Shown in pieces: positions 11,940 to 22,399 of a stretch of DNA of 64,000 nt. Source of the stretch: Muricea muricata. Its lineage: Eukaryota; Cnidaria; Anthozoa; Malacalcyonacea; Plexauridae. Both the position numbers and the translations under genes were made by a program. The DNA lies in the NCBI GenBank assembly GCA_963855995.1, contig OY979716.1, positions 48,948,616 to 49,012,615 of the forward strand. Reading direction: 5' to 3'. The notes beneath the pieces are model-generated. The model ran no database searches. It had not been told where the DNA came from and saw only the letters and a list, made by a program, of their open reading frames with translations. Numbering within the stretch: position 1 is the stretch's first letter; every line of letters starts with the position of its first letter.

Positions 11940-12759
11940 CCCTGTGACTATTTGACCGGCAGCCGGTCACGTTTCGGAAAATACTATTTGACTGGCAGTC
12001 TTATTTGTGAGCCATCATAATCCGGGGGAAGTGGTGATTCACTTCAATGCCAAGTACTTCATGCTCTTTTTGATGCGGGAAATTCCATTCGCACGTGTAG
12101 CTAAAGCATAGCTAAATTTTAGCTAAAGCTTTATAAAGTTTTCAGAAAATAAATTTTTGAAATAAGGAGATGAAAGAATATGGAAAGGTATCTGCGCTAT
12201 AAAGAAAAAGGTACTGTGTGCAAATATATGTACATTTTATGTATTTGCACCAACACGAACACCCATTTGATATGGGCCATAAGTATTGATGTAAATATTC
12301 ATGTCTCAAAATGGCTGGTACTTTTAGTTCCCATAAGAAAAGCTCTGTTTATACTTTGCAGTGCTGTTCAACTTAAATTTAGGGGGCTTTCATGAGAATC
12401 ATCAATCCAAGTCTTCACTGAGTTAACCAAGGGTCAAAAAAATTGGAAATGTATGACATTATAAGTAACCCCTTAAGAGATAGATTGATAACTTTATTAT
12501 GAACGCTCCTTTATTTGGCATTACCTGAGTGTATGCCTCATGGAATAGTAACAGCAACAGTATTCAAAATATGAAAACATGGTATACTTAAGTATAGGGG
12601 CACAGACCCCATATAGTTTATATTTTGTAATTAATTCCATACAGCATAGTTATGATACCATCATGTTATTAATTTAAAATGAAATATTAGTTCAATCTTA
12701 AATATAATATTCTGTTCATGTTTAGGCATAGTAAAATATATACAAATGACAAAGTTCCA
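11940..12759. repeat. MULE left terminal inverted repeat
   Basis: It begins CCCTGTGACTATTTGACCGG. Its reverse complement lies at 35316-36078, with moderate divergence and small indels. The outermost ~30 bp contain a shorter internal inverted motif (TGACCGGCAGCCGGTCA). A second, similar TGACTGGCAGTC follows, hinting at sub-terminal transposase binding sites. Confidence 0.85.
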
Positions 12760-13740
12760 TATATAGAGTATATATTGTACTGTTCATGGCTTTATATATT
12801 TTTAGCCACTTGTAAGAATTTGACATCATTAAGAATAACTGGGGCTAGTCATTGACCCAGGCACACATATCTCTTGGTTGCAATTTCATACATTAAGTGG
12901 AAAAAATAACTGGAATAGCATGCTTGGAAAATCAGTGCAAAAGATGTTTTATCCAGTGACTACACCATATTGCATATTGATTATAAACATACCACCATTC
13001 CCCACTGGGATTACAGAAGAAACGAATAAGAAATTTTATTGTGGACAGTAATCTTAAGGTACTGTATGTTCCAATGTGTGTAATCAGACCAAGTCAGGAT
13101 GGTATGTACCAAACTTTTGATTTCACTTGGATATGCATTTTTGTGGTTTAACATACACCTAATGATTCTGCTGAGGACTCTAGACAGCACAATACTGATG
13201 TTTACAAAATAATGTAGTGCTGCCTTTGGTGACACAGCATGTTTTATGCAATTTACTGATTACAATATATGTGTATAGACTTTTTTGAAATTGTTAGCAT
13301 TGCCATGGCTGTTATAGATCATTATGTGTTATTATGTTACTTATAATCAAAAGAGTTTGTTCATTTTGGTTAATGCTAACACAATGATGATGTATAACTA
13401 CAGTATAGTTTCCCAAAATAAGCCTTTTGAGAACTTCAATATTTCAAGCAAATGTTTAAATTGCTTTTGAGTATTTTACAACACATAATTTATTGCATTT
13501 ACTTTATTGAAATATTGACACAATTGCAAGTACCTGTTGTATTTTTAGAACATCATTGTCAATAATACTTTTCACTCCACCACCAGAATTACAACATTGA
13601 ACATCTGTTTCCCCCAAGTTGTTCCAGTAGGACCTACAGTTCTTCATCGCCATGACCCAGAAAAGAAAGTAGATGTATCAAATCTTGCAACTATACACCA
13701 TCAAAATCCAGTTGTCTTGAAATGATCACAACAATTAAAC
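12760..13740. other. MULE 5' region, mostly non-coding
   Basis: From about 13560 a frame reading NICFPQVVPVGPTVLHRHDP may be the upstream part of the Ulp1 gene. It is cut off from it by an in-frame TGA at about 13723. Before that no gene is seen. Confidence 0.4.
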
Positions 13741-14370
13741 TTGGAAGTTATCCGGCACTATCATGCAACCTGGGGGTATTTGATGAAATGTCTGCAACGT
13801 TTAGTAAATGTACATAAGCTTCGTAACATTTGTGCTCAAGTGAAGGAAGAAATAGAGTGGTTAGACAAGGATTTTAATTATCCTGATCCTAGCTCTGCAG
13901 TACCAAAAGAGGATTTGCATACTTTTAAACAACTTCTAATGGACAAACCCGATGGCAATTGTGTATTGGAATGCAATAAAAGCATCCTTGCTTCTGATCT
14001 TGCTACTATAGTTGGAACCAGGTGGCTTCATTATAGCATTCTTTCTGATGTTGTGAAACTTCTTCAACAGGAGAACTCCAGGACATGCACATTTTTGTTA
14101 AATGACTTACTCTTGATGGATAATGAGACCCTCCAGAAACAAGTTTCAAAAATTGTGCAAACGAAACCAAGCAGTCTAACGTTTATTTCTCTCCTGGGAA
14201 AGACAACCGAGGTTTTTCTCAGTTCACCAAAAAGAAAAGGCTGTCATTGGACAATGACATACGTAGATGTTGTATCCAATACCTGGTTTTACTGTGACAC
14301 ACTTGGCTGGAACCCCCCTTCTGATTTAAAGAAAGAAATTAACCGAGTGTTGGAAGCCATTGACAACATC
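13741..14370 (+). pseudogene. Ulp1-like cysteine protease, 5' part (MULE-encoded)
   Basis: The 210-codon frame ends with the catalytic His region HWTMTYVD and the Asp region FYCDTLGW, in the order and spacing of Ulp1/C48 peptidases. It is broken in the codons AAC ATC by the Polinton terminus at 14371. The catalytic Cys region is found 16.7 kb downstream (31171 on). Ulp1-type proteases cleave SUMO/ubiquitin-like conjugates. Several MULE lineages carry one, where its role is unknown. The N-terminal part shows no recognisable motif. No in-frame ATG is obvious, so the true start is upstream of a nonsense codon. Confidence 0.65.
14365..14370. repeat. Polinton target-site duplication, left (AACATC)
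   Basis: It is repeated exactly at 31073-31078 outside the right TIR. Six base pairs is the Polinton/Maverick target length. Confidence 0.9.
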
Positions 14371-14636
14371 AGTAGTCTATGATAGGCCGTATAGGGCATT
14401 CTGTGCTGACTCAGCATTTTTTCAAAAACGTCATGTAAGACAAAATGAAATGTTTCCAAAAATTTCAAGATGGCATTGAAAAAATATTTTTTTGTCAATT
14501 CAGCAAAAAAATTTAAAGTTCCGCTGACATCATCAAAAATTCAAAAAAATTCCTTAAAAATATTCCAAGACAGGAAAAATATTTTTCCTTAAAAATTTTT
14601 TAAGGAATTTTCATCTATATCATTTAAAAAAAAATT
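14371..14636. repeat. Polinton left terminal inverted repeat
   Basis: It is matched as reverse complement by 30809-31072 with a few substitutions and one short indel. The inner half holds its own hairpin around AAATATTTTTCC and runs of A/T. The outer half is mixed sequence. Confidence 0.9.
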
Positions 14637-14678
14637 GAGCGAATATTTTTTTTCATTTTTTGAAAAATTATCAGGAAA

Positions 14679-14852
14679 ATGAAATTTTGTACGAAATGTC
14701 ATAAGCGGATTCTTACTACAGAGACTTTTGTTGGTCCAAGGAATTATGTTTGGGGGAGTTTGAAGTTTTGCATGTGTAATATTCACATTGTACATAATGA
14801 TGATGGTGTTAAATGTGTTAAAGGATACGAACATAGGAAAGGGTATGCTTAG
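14679..14852 (+). CDS. Small zinc-ribbon-like protein
   Basis: ATG at 14679 opens 57 codons. The protein starts MKFCTKCHKRI and has a second pair FCMCN about 25 residues on, i.e. C-x2-C ... C-x-C, a compact zinc ribbon. A counterpart with the same FC-x-(K/R)-CHK-(R/K)-I start lies near the other end of the element on minus (30055-30234). The two are probably duplicated or functionally paired genes. It lies 40 bp inside the left TIR, directed inward, and ends before the next ORF at 14903. Function unknown; DNA or protein binding is inferred from the ribbon only. Confidence 0.5.
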   Translation: MKFCTKCHKRILTTETFVGPRNYVWGSLKFCMCNIHIVHNDDGVKCVKGYEHRKGYA

Positions 14853-14902
14853 AAATTGCGTAAATGTTTTTTGTAAAAATTTTCCGTACCTATAATAAAT
14901 AA

Positions 14903-15250
14903 ATGAATAACCAAATAAAGCATATGGAAATCCAAAAAAAAGCTAGCGAATTACGTTTGAAAGAGGATAAGGATTACACACGAAGGGAGTTGGAAATATT
15001 AGCAAAAGCCGCGGGTATTAAATATTTTGGGACATTTAACAAACATAATCTTGCACTAAAACTTGGGATAGATCCCCCTAAGATACAACGTGGGAACCAA
15101 ACGTTTCGCAGCGCACGTACTGTTGACGTTATTAATCATGACGGTACCACAACGACGTATTCTAGCATTAACCAAGCAGCAAAAGCGTTTGGGAGACCAC
15201 CATCATATTTATACGTCATGGCCGTGAATGGTAAGGCAAAAATTAATTAG
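14903..15250 (+). CDS. SAP-like / NUMOD1-like DNA-binding protein
   Basis: The 115-residue protein has an N-terminal helical pair (RRELEILAKAAGIKYFGTFN) resembling SAP-like modules. Its C-terminal segment SINQAAKAFGRPPSYLYVMA has the pattern of NUMOD1/helix-turn-helix repeats usually attached to homing endonucleases. No nuclease motif is present, so it is either a stand-alone binding protein or what is left of a larger one. The start is preceded by ATAATAAATAA-ATG. A 10-bp hairpin begins 5 nt after the stop. A GIY-YIG protein, the usual partner of NUMOD modules, is encoded elsewhere in the element (29402-29962). Confidence 0.6.
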   Translation: MNNQIKHMEIQKKASELRLKEDKDYTRRELEILAKAAGIKYFGTFNKHNLALKLGIDPPKIQRGNQTFRSARTVDVINHDGTTTTYSSINQAAKAFGRPPSYLYVMAVNGKAKIN

Positions 15251-15254
15251 ATTT

Positions 15255-15280
15255 TTTTCTATCTTTTAATAGATAGAAAA
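15255..15280. terminator. 3'-end hairpin, 10-bp stem
   Basis: TTTTCTATCT pairs with AGATAGAAAA across a 6-nt loop, 5 nt after the stop of the preceding gene. It is one of about six such hairpins at gene ends in this element. Confidence 0.5.
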
Positions 15281-15317
15281 CAAGATCAAAAAAATATTTT
15301 TTCTATACAATAAAAGA

Positions 15318-18300
15318 ATGGATAACAATAAAAAACCCAGACGAAACGTGCGATGGACACGTAAAAAATCATCTAGTAATAACGATATGACAGAAGACTG
15401 GACAAGCCAAGCCGACGAGGAAGTGGGATGGCGCGACCGATTTATTGAAAAAGAGAACAAGAAAAAAGAACGTCAGTTACAAAAGGCCCTGGAAAAAGAA
15501 ACACAATTATGGACAAGACAAGCTGATAAGGAATTAGACAGGCGTGATAGGTTTGTCGAAAAACTGGAAGCAAAAAATTTGAAACGTCTAAATTGGGCTC
15601 GAGATAGAGAAACAAACGAATGGGAGAAATCTTCAGCCAAAGAAGGCGAACGTAGGACACGGTTCATGGACCGTCTTCACGCCAAGACAACGCGAGCACG
15701 AGAGCGGAAGGAATTTAAAAAATGGCAGAAAGAGATAAGAGCGAACGAGCGCCAAATTCGTAAACTTGTACCCTTTAAGGTTGTAAGGACTTTTACCAAT
15801 GCGAACGCAAGATTTACAACGTATTTCGACACGTATACGGTTTACGTGTATGGCCCGACCGATCCCGTGGCCGTATTCCAAGAAGCTATAAACTTGACAA
15901 TTGAAGACCGTGGTTTGGTTGATGGTGACAAAATTCGTGTCATTGTATCGCATCTATCCTGGGGACATCCGTTTTTCAACGAAACTGATAACCGTTACAA
16001 ACGACGACCAATTCTTTTATACGTTGTTAAAAGCTGTTTTAGAATACGTAGAATACAAAGACGTTTCGTTATCCGAGGTTACTATCGAAATTCAGTCGAC
16101 TAAAATACCAAGAGGCCAAGGTAGACATATTAAAATTACCAAGGATAACACCCATCGTAAAAGATGTATCATCACTGTAAAAAATACCGACACGATATGT
16201 CTTGCACGTGCTATTGTAACGGCACATGCGAATTTGAACAAAGACCAATGGACGAAATCTCAACTTAAGGACGGTTTCAATAAGTCTCGGCTACTCCAAG
16301 AGACCGAGGCTTTAAAGTTACATGAAGAGGCAGGTGTCCATATTTCAGACCACCGGAACACGCTAGAGGATATAAACACGTTTGCAAAACATTTAGGTGT
16401 CCAAATTAATGTGATTGATACAGATTATTTCAATGAAATTATACATACGGCAAACCCCGAATCTACAAATATAATTTACCTAAACAAAAACATGAATCAC
16501 TACGATGTCATAACGTCCATGCCTGCATTCCTATCAAAAGACTACTATTGCCACACGTGTAAGAAGGGATATACAGATCGCGATAAACACAAGTGTCCAG
16601 ACAAATGTTTAGCGTGTTTTAAAGCCGAAAACCACGTAGGTGATAACATTGTAACAGGATATTTTTTGGGCAAAAATGTTATGACGAACATCTAAGAAAC
16701 CGGTCTAAAGGCGGGGAACGTGACGTCGTTTGTGAACACGTCAAGAAATGTTTAATATGTCATCGAACCGTTTCGGATCTCAAACAACATGTATGTGGTT
16801 ATAAAACGTGTAGTAACGGTAAGAAATACAGCGATCCAAAAACACAGAAATGTTATATGTTACCCGTCGAAACCAAGGGCGGATCCTGCACGCGCGGGAA
16901 AACACAATGTACGGGTAAAAAGAAAGACTGGTGTTTATGCTGTAAGACACGCACGACAAAGTAAATATTTTACGATTTTGAAACACAACAGGATACGGGT
17001 ACGCACATTGTAAATTACGTCAATGCACAGGATTTTGAAGGGAACGAATTTACATTTGATACGATTAACGACTTTTGTAAATTTGTGTTTAGTGGCGAGC
17101 ACGCAGGTTATACGTTCATTGCCCACAATGCTAAGTCGTTTGATGTGCAGTTCATTTTTAAGTTTTGTATTGATAATGCTATAAAACCCTTTTGTATCCG
17201 CAACAGGACGAAAATCATGTTCATGGTTATAGAAAAATATGATATACGGTTCATTGATAGTATTAATTTTGTAAATGGTGCGTTAGAGTCGTTTCCAAAA
17301 ACGTTCGGGTTAACCGAATTGCAAAAAGGTTATTTTCCCCATTTGTTTAATATTCCAGCAAATCAGGGTTACGTGGGACCCATACCGGCCAAACATTATT
17401 ACGACCCTGACCATATGAATCCCGGAAAACGTAGTAAATTTTTAAAATGGTATAACGAACGTGTTGCCGAGAATTACGTATTTAATTTTAAAAACGAATT
17501 AGTCGCTTATTGTCGTTCGAACGTTGATATTTTACAATGTAGCGCGATAACGTTTCGGGATAATTTTCTTAAAATTGGTAATATCGATCCTCTACAGTAT
17601 ATAACGATTGCATCCGTTTGTATGGCTATCTATAGGTCAAAATATATGCCTGAAAAGACGATCGGGGTTATTAAAGACGGCATGAAAAATGAGACGTTCT
17701 CTAAAATTTCTATACAATGGTTAAATTGGAGATCAAATATAAATAACGTCTACATCCAACATGCGATGAATGGCGGTGAACATTTTATACCGCGTGTGGG
17801 GAAAGTCGATGGGTTTTGTAAAACAACGAACACGGCCTACGAATTTCAAGGATGTTTTTGGCATGGGTGCACAAAATGTTATACCGCTGATAAAATTAAT
17901 CCAATGGCTCAAAAGGATATGGCCGAATTACAACGAGCTACTGTACTAAAAAATGACAAAATTAAAAGTTTAGGCTATAATTTAATCGAAGTTTACGAAT
18001 GCAACATCCAAAAAGATACTACGTTTAAAAAATATTATAAGACGAATGATTTCGACGTTGTAATGCCTTTAAATCCACGTGTTGCATTTTTTGGGGGTCG
18101 TACGAACGTTACAAAACTAACATATGATTTTAAACCAGGCGAAAAAGGGCGTTACGTCGACTTTGTGAGTTTGTATCTAACAGTGAATTTTTTCAAAACG
18201 TACCCTGTAGGTCATCCAACAAAAATTTATAACCCAAAACAACACGATCCAAAATGGTTTGGGTTCATTCAATGTAAAATAAAACCGCCCCGTGAATTAT

Positions 18301-19382
18301 ACCACCCTGTTCTCCCTGTTTGATTAAAATGCGGGCAATTGGAGAAGTTATTATTTTCGTTATGTCGGACGTGCGCGGCAATACAACAACAAACAAAATG
18401 TGAACATTCTTTAGACGAACGCACGTTTACAGGGACGTGGTGCACGAACTAAGTGGCCCTTGCCTTGGAAAAAGGGTACAAAATTATAGAAATCTACGAG
18501 GTTTGGCATTTCCCAAAGACGACCGATACGTTATTTAAAGGGTATGTTCGTGATTTCATGAAATTAAAAATGGAATCTTTGGAGCCGCCAGAAGAAGACA
18601 TAACAGGTTTTAAGCAACGTGTAAAAGACAATTTGGGGATAGAATTGGGTACCACTCAATATAATTCTGAGATGCGAGCTATTGCCAAACTATGTTTGAA
18701 TAGTTTATGGGGTAAATTTGGTCAACGCGTTAATCAAACGCAAACGGAGTACGTAACAGAGCCCAAAAATTTTTACAAGATTCTTTTAAATGATGCGAAT
18801 GAAGATATCAATATACAATTCCTTACCAAAGATATGGTTCAGATGCAGTACAATCTTAAAAACCAATTTGTCGATAATTATAACAATACGAATATTTTCG
18901 TAGCGGCATTTACGACGTCACACGCCCGCGAAATGTTGTACGGTGTATTAGTTAAGCTTGGTGATCAAGTATTAGGGTACGATACGGATTCCTGCTGGTT
19001 CGTCGAACGGCCTGATGGTAATACAATACCAACAGGGGATAGTTTAGGTGAATTAACGGACGAACTCAAAGGCAATCATATTGTGAAATGGGTTGGTACG
19101 GGTCCAAAATCATATTCGTACGAAACAAATGACGGGAATGTTAAATGTAAGGTGAAAGGGTTTACGTTAAATTATGCCAACGGTCTAAAACTTAATGGAA
19201 ACGTTATGGATGAAATTATACACGATCCAAGTAAAACGGTTGTTATTGCCAAGAAAAATGCAATTACGCGCGATGCCAAAACAAAGACGATCGCGAACCA
19301 AGATCAAACAAAAACATTTTCGTTAGGGTACGATAAACGCGTTGTACAAAATGATTTCGACACGCTACCGTACGGGTTTTAA
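15318..19382 (+). pseudogene. Protein-primed DNA polymerase B (pPolB), broken
   Basis: This would copy the element by protein-primed synthesis from the TIRs. The N-terminus (15318-15740) is a charged coiled-coil-like region with three imperfect W..QAD/R-D-R-F-x-E-K repeats. Cys/His clusters follow at 16540-16640 and 16730-16950. Exonuclease motifs: YDFET (~16971), AHNAKSFD (~17124), YCRSNVDIL (~17500). Family motif EFQGCFWHGCTKC (~17840). Polymerase motifs: DFVSLYL (~18158; the usual Pro is Leu), CLNSLWGKFG (~18694), YDTDSCWF (~18979). Breaks: frameshifts near 15990 and 16670, stops at 16962 (TAA), 18321 (TGA) and 18450 (TAA). Length of about 1350 codons is normal for the family. The last 300 codons are intact. 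Confidence 0.95.
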
Positions 19383-19409
19383 AAAAAATAACTTTAAATA
19401 AATAAAAAA

Positions 19410-19868
19410 ATGGAAGATTTATTTAAAAATGTCTATAGGGAATTTAGTAATAATTGTTTATTGGTTGACCTCGGTAGAGATTATAGAGAATCTAAACATT
19501 TTAAAGAATCTGTCTTATATTTAATATTTAACTTATGCGAATCGAATCCAACAAATATGCTCGGTAATATCATTCACGGATTTTTAAAAACATCTTTTTT
19601 TAAAGAACCCGAACATCGTCGTGGGGTTTACAAACAAATTCGGTACGTGGTCTTGCCAGTTCTTTGGAAAGATCATAAAGCCATCGAACGTAATAAACAA
19701 CGCAAGCTTACATTTTTAGCCGATGAATTAAGTAATACAGGGCAGCACGTTGAAGGGCATATCATACGCACAATCGTCAAACCGTACATTCGTGACTTGA
19801 ATAGAAAATGGTTGAAAATGACGGCATTGGAAAAGTTAAAAATGGTACCGCCGTTGCTTACACGTTAA
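19410..19868 (+). CDS. Uncharacterised Polinton protein, 152 aa
   Basis: The ORF is intact with an all-helical look: acidic N-terminus, hydrophobic segment SVLYLIFNLCE, then a basic half (HRRGVYKQIRYVVLPVLWKDHK). I recognise no domain. It starts 27 bp after the polymerase stop behind AATAAATAAAAAA-ATG and ends inside a 13-bp hairpin stem (19867-19894). Position between polymerase and three small membrane proteins suggests an element-specific accessory role, not more. Confidence 0.6.
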   Translation: MEDLFKNVYREFSNNCLLVDLGRDYRESKHFKESVLYLIFNLCESNPTNMLGNIIHGFLKTSFFKEPEHRRGVYKQIRYVVLPVLWKDHKAIERNKQRKLTFLADELSNTGQHVEGHIIRTIVKPYIRDLNRKWLKMTALEKLKMVPPLLTR

Positions 19869-19959
19869 TTTTAAACAAAAATTTGTTTAAAATTTTTAAT
19901 CTTCTTTTGTAAAGAACTTGACAAAGTACATTGTCAAGAACCTTGTAAAGTTCTTTACA
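19867..19959. terminator. Two consecutive 3'-end hairpins
   Basis: The first has a 13-bp perfect stem with a 2-nt loop at 19867-19894, overlapping the stop codon of the 152-aa ORF. The second, 19908-19959, has a 12-bp outer stem (TGTAAAGAACTT / AAGTTCTTTACA) and an inner stem CTTGACA / TGTCAAG. Confidence 0.5.
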
Positions 19960-19977
19960 AAGTATTTTAAATAAATA

Positions 19978-20313
19978 ATGTCAGAAGAACCTAAATTAGC
20001 TGCGGTTGAAAAAGTGGAGATTCCTGAACAAAAAGTAAAAAATCCTGGCCCAGTAGCAGCCGGGAAACGTTTAGCAGAAATTTCCAAAGAAGCCAAAGCA
20101 CGAAAAGCGGCAGAACGTAAAAAAGCCGAATCAGAATCTATTGAAAACTCAAACCTCCTATATGTATCCGTAGGTGTACTCGGTGTAGTCGGTCTTGGGT
20201 ACTGGGTTTATAATTTCCTTTGTAAAAAAGAAGAGCCGCAACAACAACAACAACAACAACAACAAAAAGTAGAACAACCCCAAGAAAAAAAAAGTAATTT
20301 TGACGACTTGTAA
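19978..20313 (+). CDS. Single-pass membrane protein with PGP-AAGKRLAE motif
   Basis: The 111-residue ORF is intact. A basic region NPGPVAAGKRLAEISKEAKA (residues ~22-41) is followed by a Lys/Glu helix. One transmembrane helix comes next (LLYVSVGVLGVVGLGYWVYN, residues ~60-79), then a Gln-run (nine Q) and an acidic tail. The basic motif before a TM segment recurs in other Polinton small proteins I know, whose function is undetermined. The gene lies 11 bp upstream of the next one, in an apparent three-gene cluster. It could be a virion membrane or DNA-tethering protein; this is inference. Confidence 0.6.
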   Translation: MSEEPKLAAVEKVEIPEQKVKNPGPVAAGKRLAEISKEAKARKAAERKKAESESIENSNLLYVSVGVLGVVGLGYWVYNFLCKKEEPQQQQQQQQQKVEQPQEKKSNFDDL

Positions 20314-20324
20314 ATAAATAAGTA

Positions 20325-20561
20325 ATGTCTTTAACAAAAGAAGAAGTGTTAAATGGACTCTACAATGCTGGATTAATCACGTTCGGTGCAGCTGGGGTAT
20401 CGTTGGCAAGCAGTAAACTGTTAAAAGAAAATCTCGGCGTAACACGAACGATGCAAAATTTGGTTAAAATGGCGGTTGCAGTTGGTGGTGGATCGTTGCT
20501 CGTAAAATTTGTACAGAAAAAAGATTGGGTCCCATCTGAACCGTTTAGGAAAGGTCAATAG
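20325..20561 (+). CDS. Small hydrophobic protein, 78 aa
   Basis: It has two hydrophobic stretches: ITFGAAGVSLASSKLL (residues ~18-33) and MAVAVGGGSLLVKFV (~49-63), each Gly/Ala-rich, with a charged tail. It starts behind TAAATAAATAAGTA-ATG that overlaps the previous stop. It resembles small membrane proteins common in Polintons; role unknown. Intact. Confidence 0.55.
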   Translation: MSLTKEEVLNGLYNAGLITFGAAGVSLASSKLLKENLGVTRTMQNLVKMAVAVGGGSLLVKFVQKKDWVPSEPFRKGQ

Positions 20562-20569
20562 ATAAAATA

Positions 20570-20919
20570 ATGGCAAGCGTCGTAGCAGGCGGGTTATTTA
20601 ATGCCGTTGCCTTTGCAGGTGCCGGTTACGTTTTTCACAAATTAGACAAGAAAGGTTACGAAGATGAAATGAAACGTCATAATTTAGCCATGGAACAATT
20701 AACGACTGCAAAAGAAAAATGGTATGAAAAAACTGTCGAAAAAAAGAACAAAACGATGTGTTGCACAAGTTACGGACAGCGATGGATGAAGATATTGGAC
20801 CGGAACCTACGATAAACGATTATTACGAACCGTCCGACGAGATGAAAACGTATAGGAACGTTGTCGTTGGCGTTACGGGGTCGGTAGCAGGGGCTTTGGC
20901 AACTAAACTGTTGTTTTAA
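20570..20919 (+). pseudogene. Polinton structural-type small protein, one frameshift
   Basis: It begins MASVVAGGLFNAVAFAGAGY (Gly/Ala-rich hydrophobic N-terminus) and continues with the charged helix KRHNLAMEQLTTAKEKW. The apparent frame ends at 20815, but another frame continues the family pattern (PEPTINDYYEPSDEMKTYRN) to a second hydrophobic segment and stop at 20919. The switch occurs at or just after an A7 run (20739-20745), so either mutation or a base-calling error. The protein type recurs in Polintons of invertebrates; function unknown. It ends 6 bp before a palindromic hairpin shared with the convergent gene. Confidence 0.55.
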
Positions 20920-20924
20920 ATTAT

Positions 20925-20950
20925 TTTCATAACCTATATAGGTTATGAAA
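20925..20950. terminator. Perfect 26-nt palindrome between convergent genes
   Basis: A 13-bp self-complementary stem fills the gap between the stop of the plus gene (20919) and the stop of the minus gene (20951). It can therefore serve both transcripts. Confidence 0.55.
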
Positions 20951-22396
20951 TTACAAAACAAATTTCGTGACTAAAAACCCTATTCCAATCGTACTGCCTA
21001 AAAGGTAAGGAAGATGATTCCCAGAGTTTGGTTTTACCGTAGGCGTTGGTGTTTGTGGTTTTGTCGTTATAGTTGTTGGTTTTGTTGTTGTTGTAGTTGG
21101 TGGTTTTTCCGTCACTTTAGGTGCTACGTAATTTACTTTTGTATTTACACCAAATTTCATGGCGTTCGTAGCGATGGTTAAAACGTTGTTGTATCCTTCA
21201 ACTTTGTTTTTTAAAATGATCATGTTGGATGGAATTAAAATAATACCTGGCGTGATAGCCATGTTTAAAACGACGTTTGTATCTTGAATGGCTTTTCGCA
21301 TATCCGAAATGGCTTTTGACGGATTATCTTGCGCTACCGTATCTTTAACAAGCCGATGAAATATTTGTTGCGTTTGTAAAGATTTTGCACCTTGCCCGAC
21401 AATAGGCCAACGCGTTTGTGCTTGTGCACCTAATACGCTATACACGTACGATTCGATAGCCGATTGTACTAAGATTTGTCCTGTTTTTGTAAGACCGTCG
21501 CTATCGTCTTTAATGAATTTCATCCAGTCGTTATCGCTATCGTTGACAACTTTTGAAACTTCTTCGTAGTCGATCCCAAGCACACCAGTATTATTAGCCG
21601 ACATCCTATACCTATAATTCCTAATGTTATGTTTGTTCGCATGACGCGAATACCAATAATTTATCTCGGCACGCGTTCGTTCAAATTTATGAACCCATAT
21701 ACGTTTGTGTGGAATATTTTGTTGAATACCTCTTTTAATATCGTGCGTAATGTACGGCGACGTTTTTTCTGGCGTTCCCGTAAACCGTTTCATATGATAA
21801 TAGATGCAATACCGTGCAATGCTTGTAACAACGTTATTATCACCTGTTAAATGTTTCCTACTCATTCCACCAACGTGAGAAATAATATAAGCTGCTAATA
21901 ACGATGCAAAATAAGGATCGTCTTTGTCTAGGGCAGCCTTTGTAATATTGTTGTTAGTTCCTTTCCACGATGTAGACAACGCGTCGAAATTACTCGTAAA
22001 TCCAGAATTTGCATTGACGTAAATTGTAAATTTTCTATAATTATACGTCAACGACGACGACGATAAGGCAAACGGTTGCACCGTACCGCTCGTGTCCCAT
22101 ATTCTCGGTAACCAATGTAATTCACCCGAATAAAATTTTTTAAAATCATCGGTCCTAATATCTAAAAATTGTCCGTCGCGGACTTTAAACGATACGCTCG
22201 TTCCGGTAACATCGCCGGTTTTTGATAAGATGACGTTAAACTTGAATCTATCCAAATGAGCGTTCGGATATTGTTGAACGAATTGACGTTCCATTTGTTT
22301 TTTTGTATTTTTTAAATTTCGTAACGCTTTGTCGTAATTCGACCCGTAATATTGTCTGTACGACGTTTCGTATTTTTTAAAATCTTCTTCCGACAT
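20951..22396 (-). CDS. Large Polinton protein with Thr/Pro-rich stalk and C-terminal anchor
   Basis: The 481-codon ORF is intact. Residues ~1-370 are a mixed region with Tyr/Asn-rich segments and no motif I can name. Residues ~425-460 are Thr/Pro/Lys-rich (TTTTTKPTT). The last ~22 residues are hydrophobic (YLLGSTIGIGFLVTKFVL), a likely membrane anchor. The layout, globular head then mucin-like stalk then anchor, would suit a surface-exposed protein. A minor capsid (penton) role cannot be excluded because no other obvious penton was found. It starts 4 bp after the integrase stop, behind AATAAAAA-ATG. Confidence 0.55.
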   Translation of the reverse strand: MSEEDFKKYETSYRQYYGSNYDKALRNLKNTKKQMERQFVQQYPNAHLDRFKFNVILSKTGDVTGTSVSFKVRDGQFLDIRTDDFKKFYSGELHWLPRIWDTSGTVQPFALSSSSLTYNYRKFTIYVNANSGFTSNFDALSTSWKGTNNNITKAALDKDDPYFASLLAAYIISHVGGMSRKHLTGDNNVVTSIARYCIYYHMKRFTGTPEKTSPYITHDIKRGIQQNIPHKRIWVHKFERTRAEINYWYSRHANKHNIRNYRYRMSANNTGVLGIDYEEVSKVVNDSDNDWMKFIKDDSDGLTKTGQILVQSAIESYVYSVLGAQAQTRWPIVGQGAKSLQTQQIFHRLVKDTVAQDNPSKAISDMRKAIQDTNVVLNMAITPGIILIPSNMIILKNKVEGYNNVLTIATNAMKFGVNTKVNYVAPKVTEKPPTTTTTKPTTITTKPQTPTPTVKPNSGNHLPYLLGSTIGIGFLVTKFVL

Positions 22397-22399
22397 TTT

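Noticed and set aside
21629-21850. Plus-strand ORF inside the 481-aa gene
   Set aside because: Shadow frame with no motif, inside an intact minus ORF.
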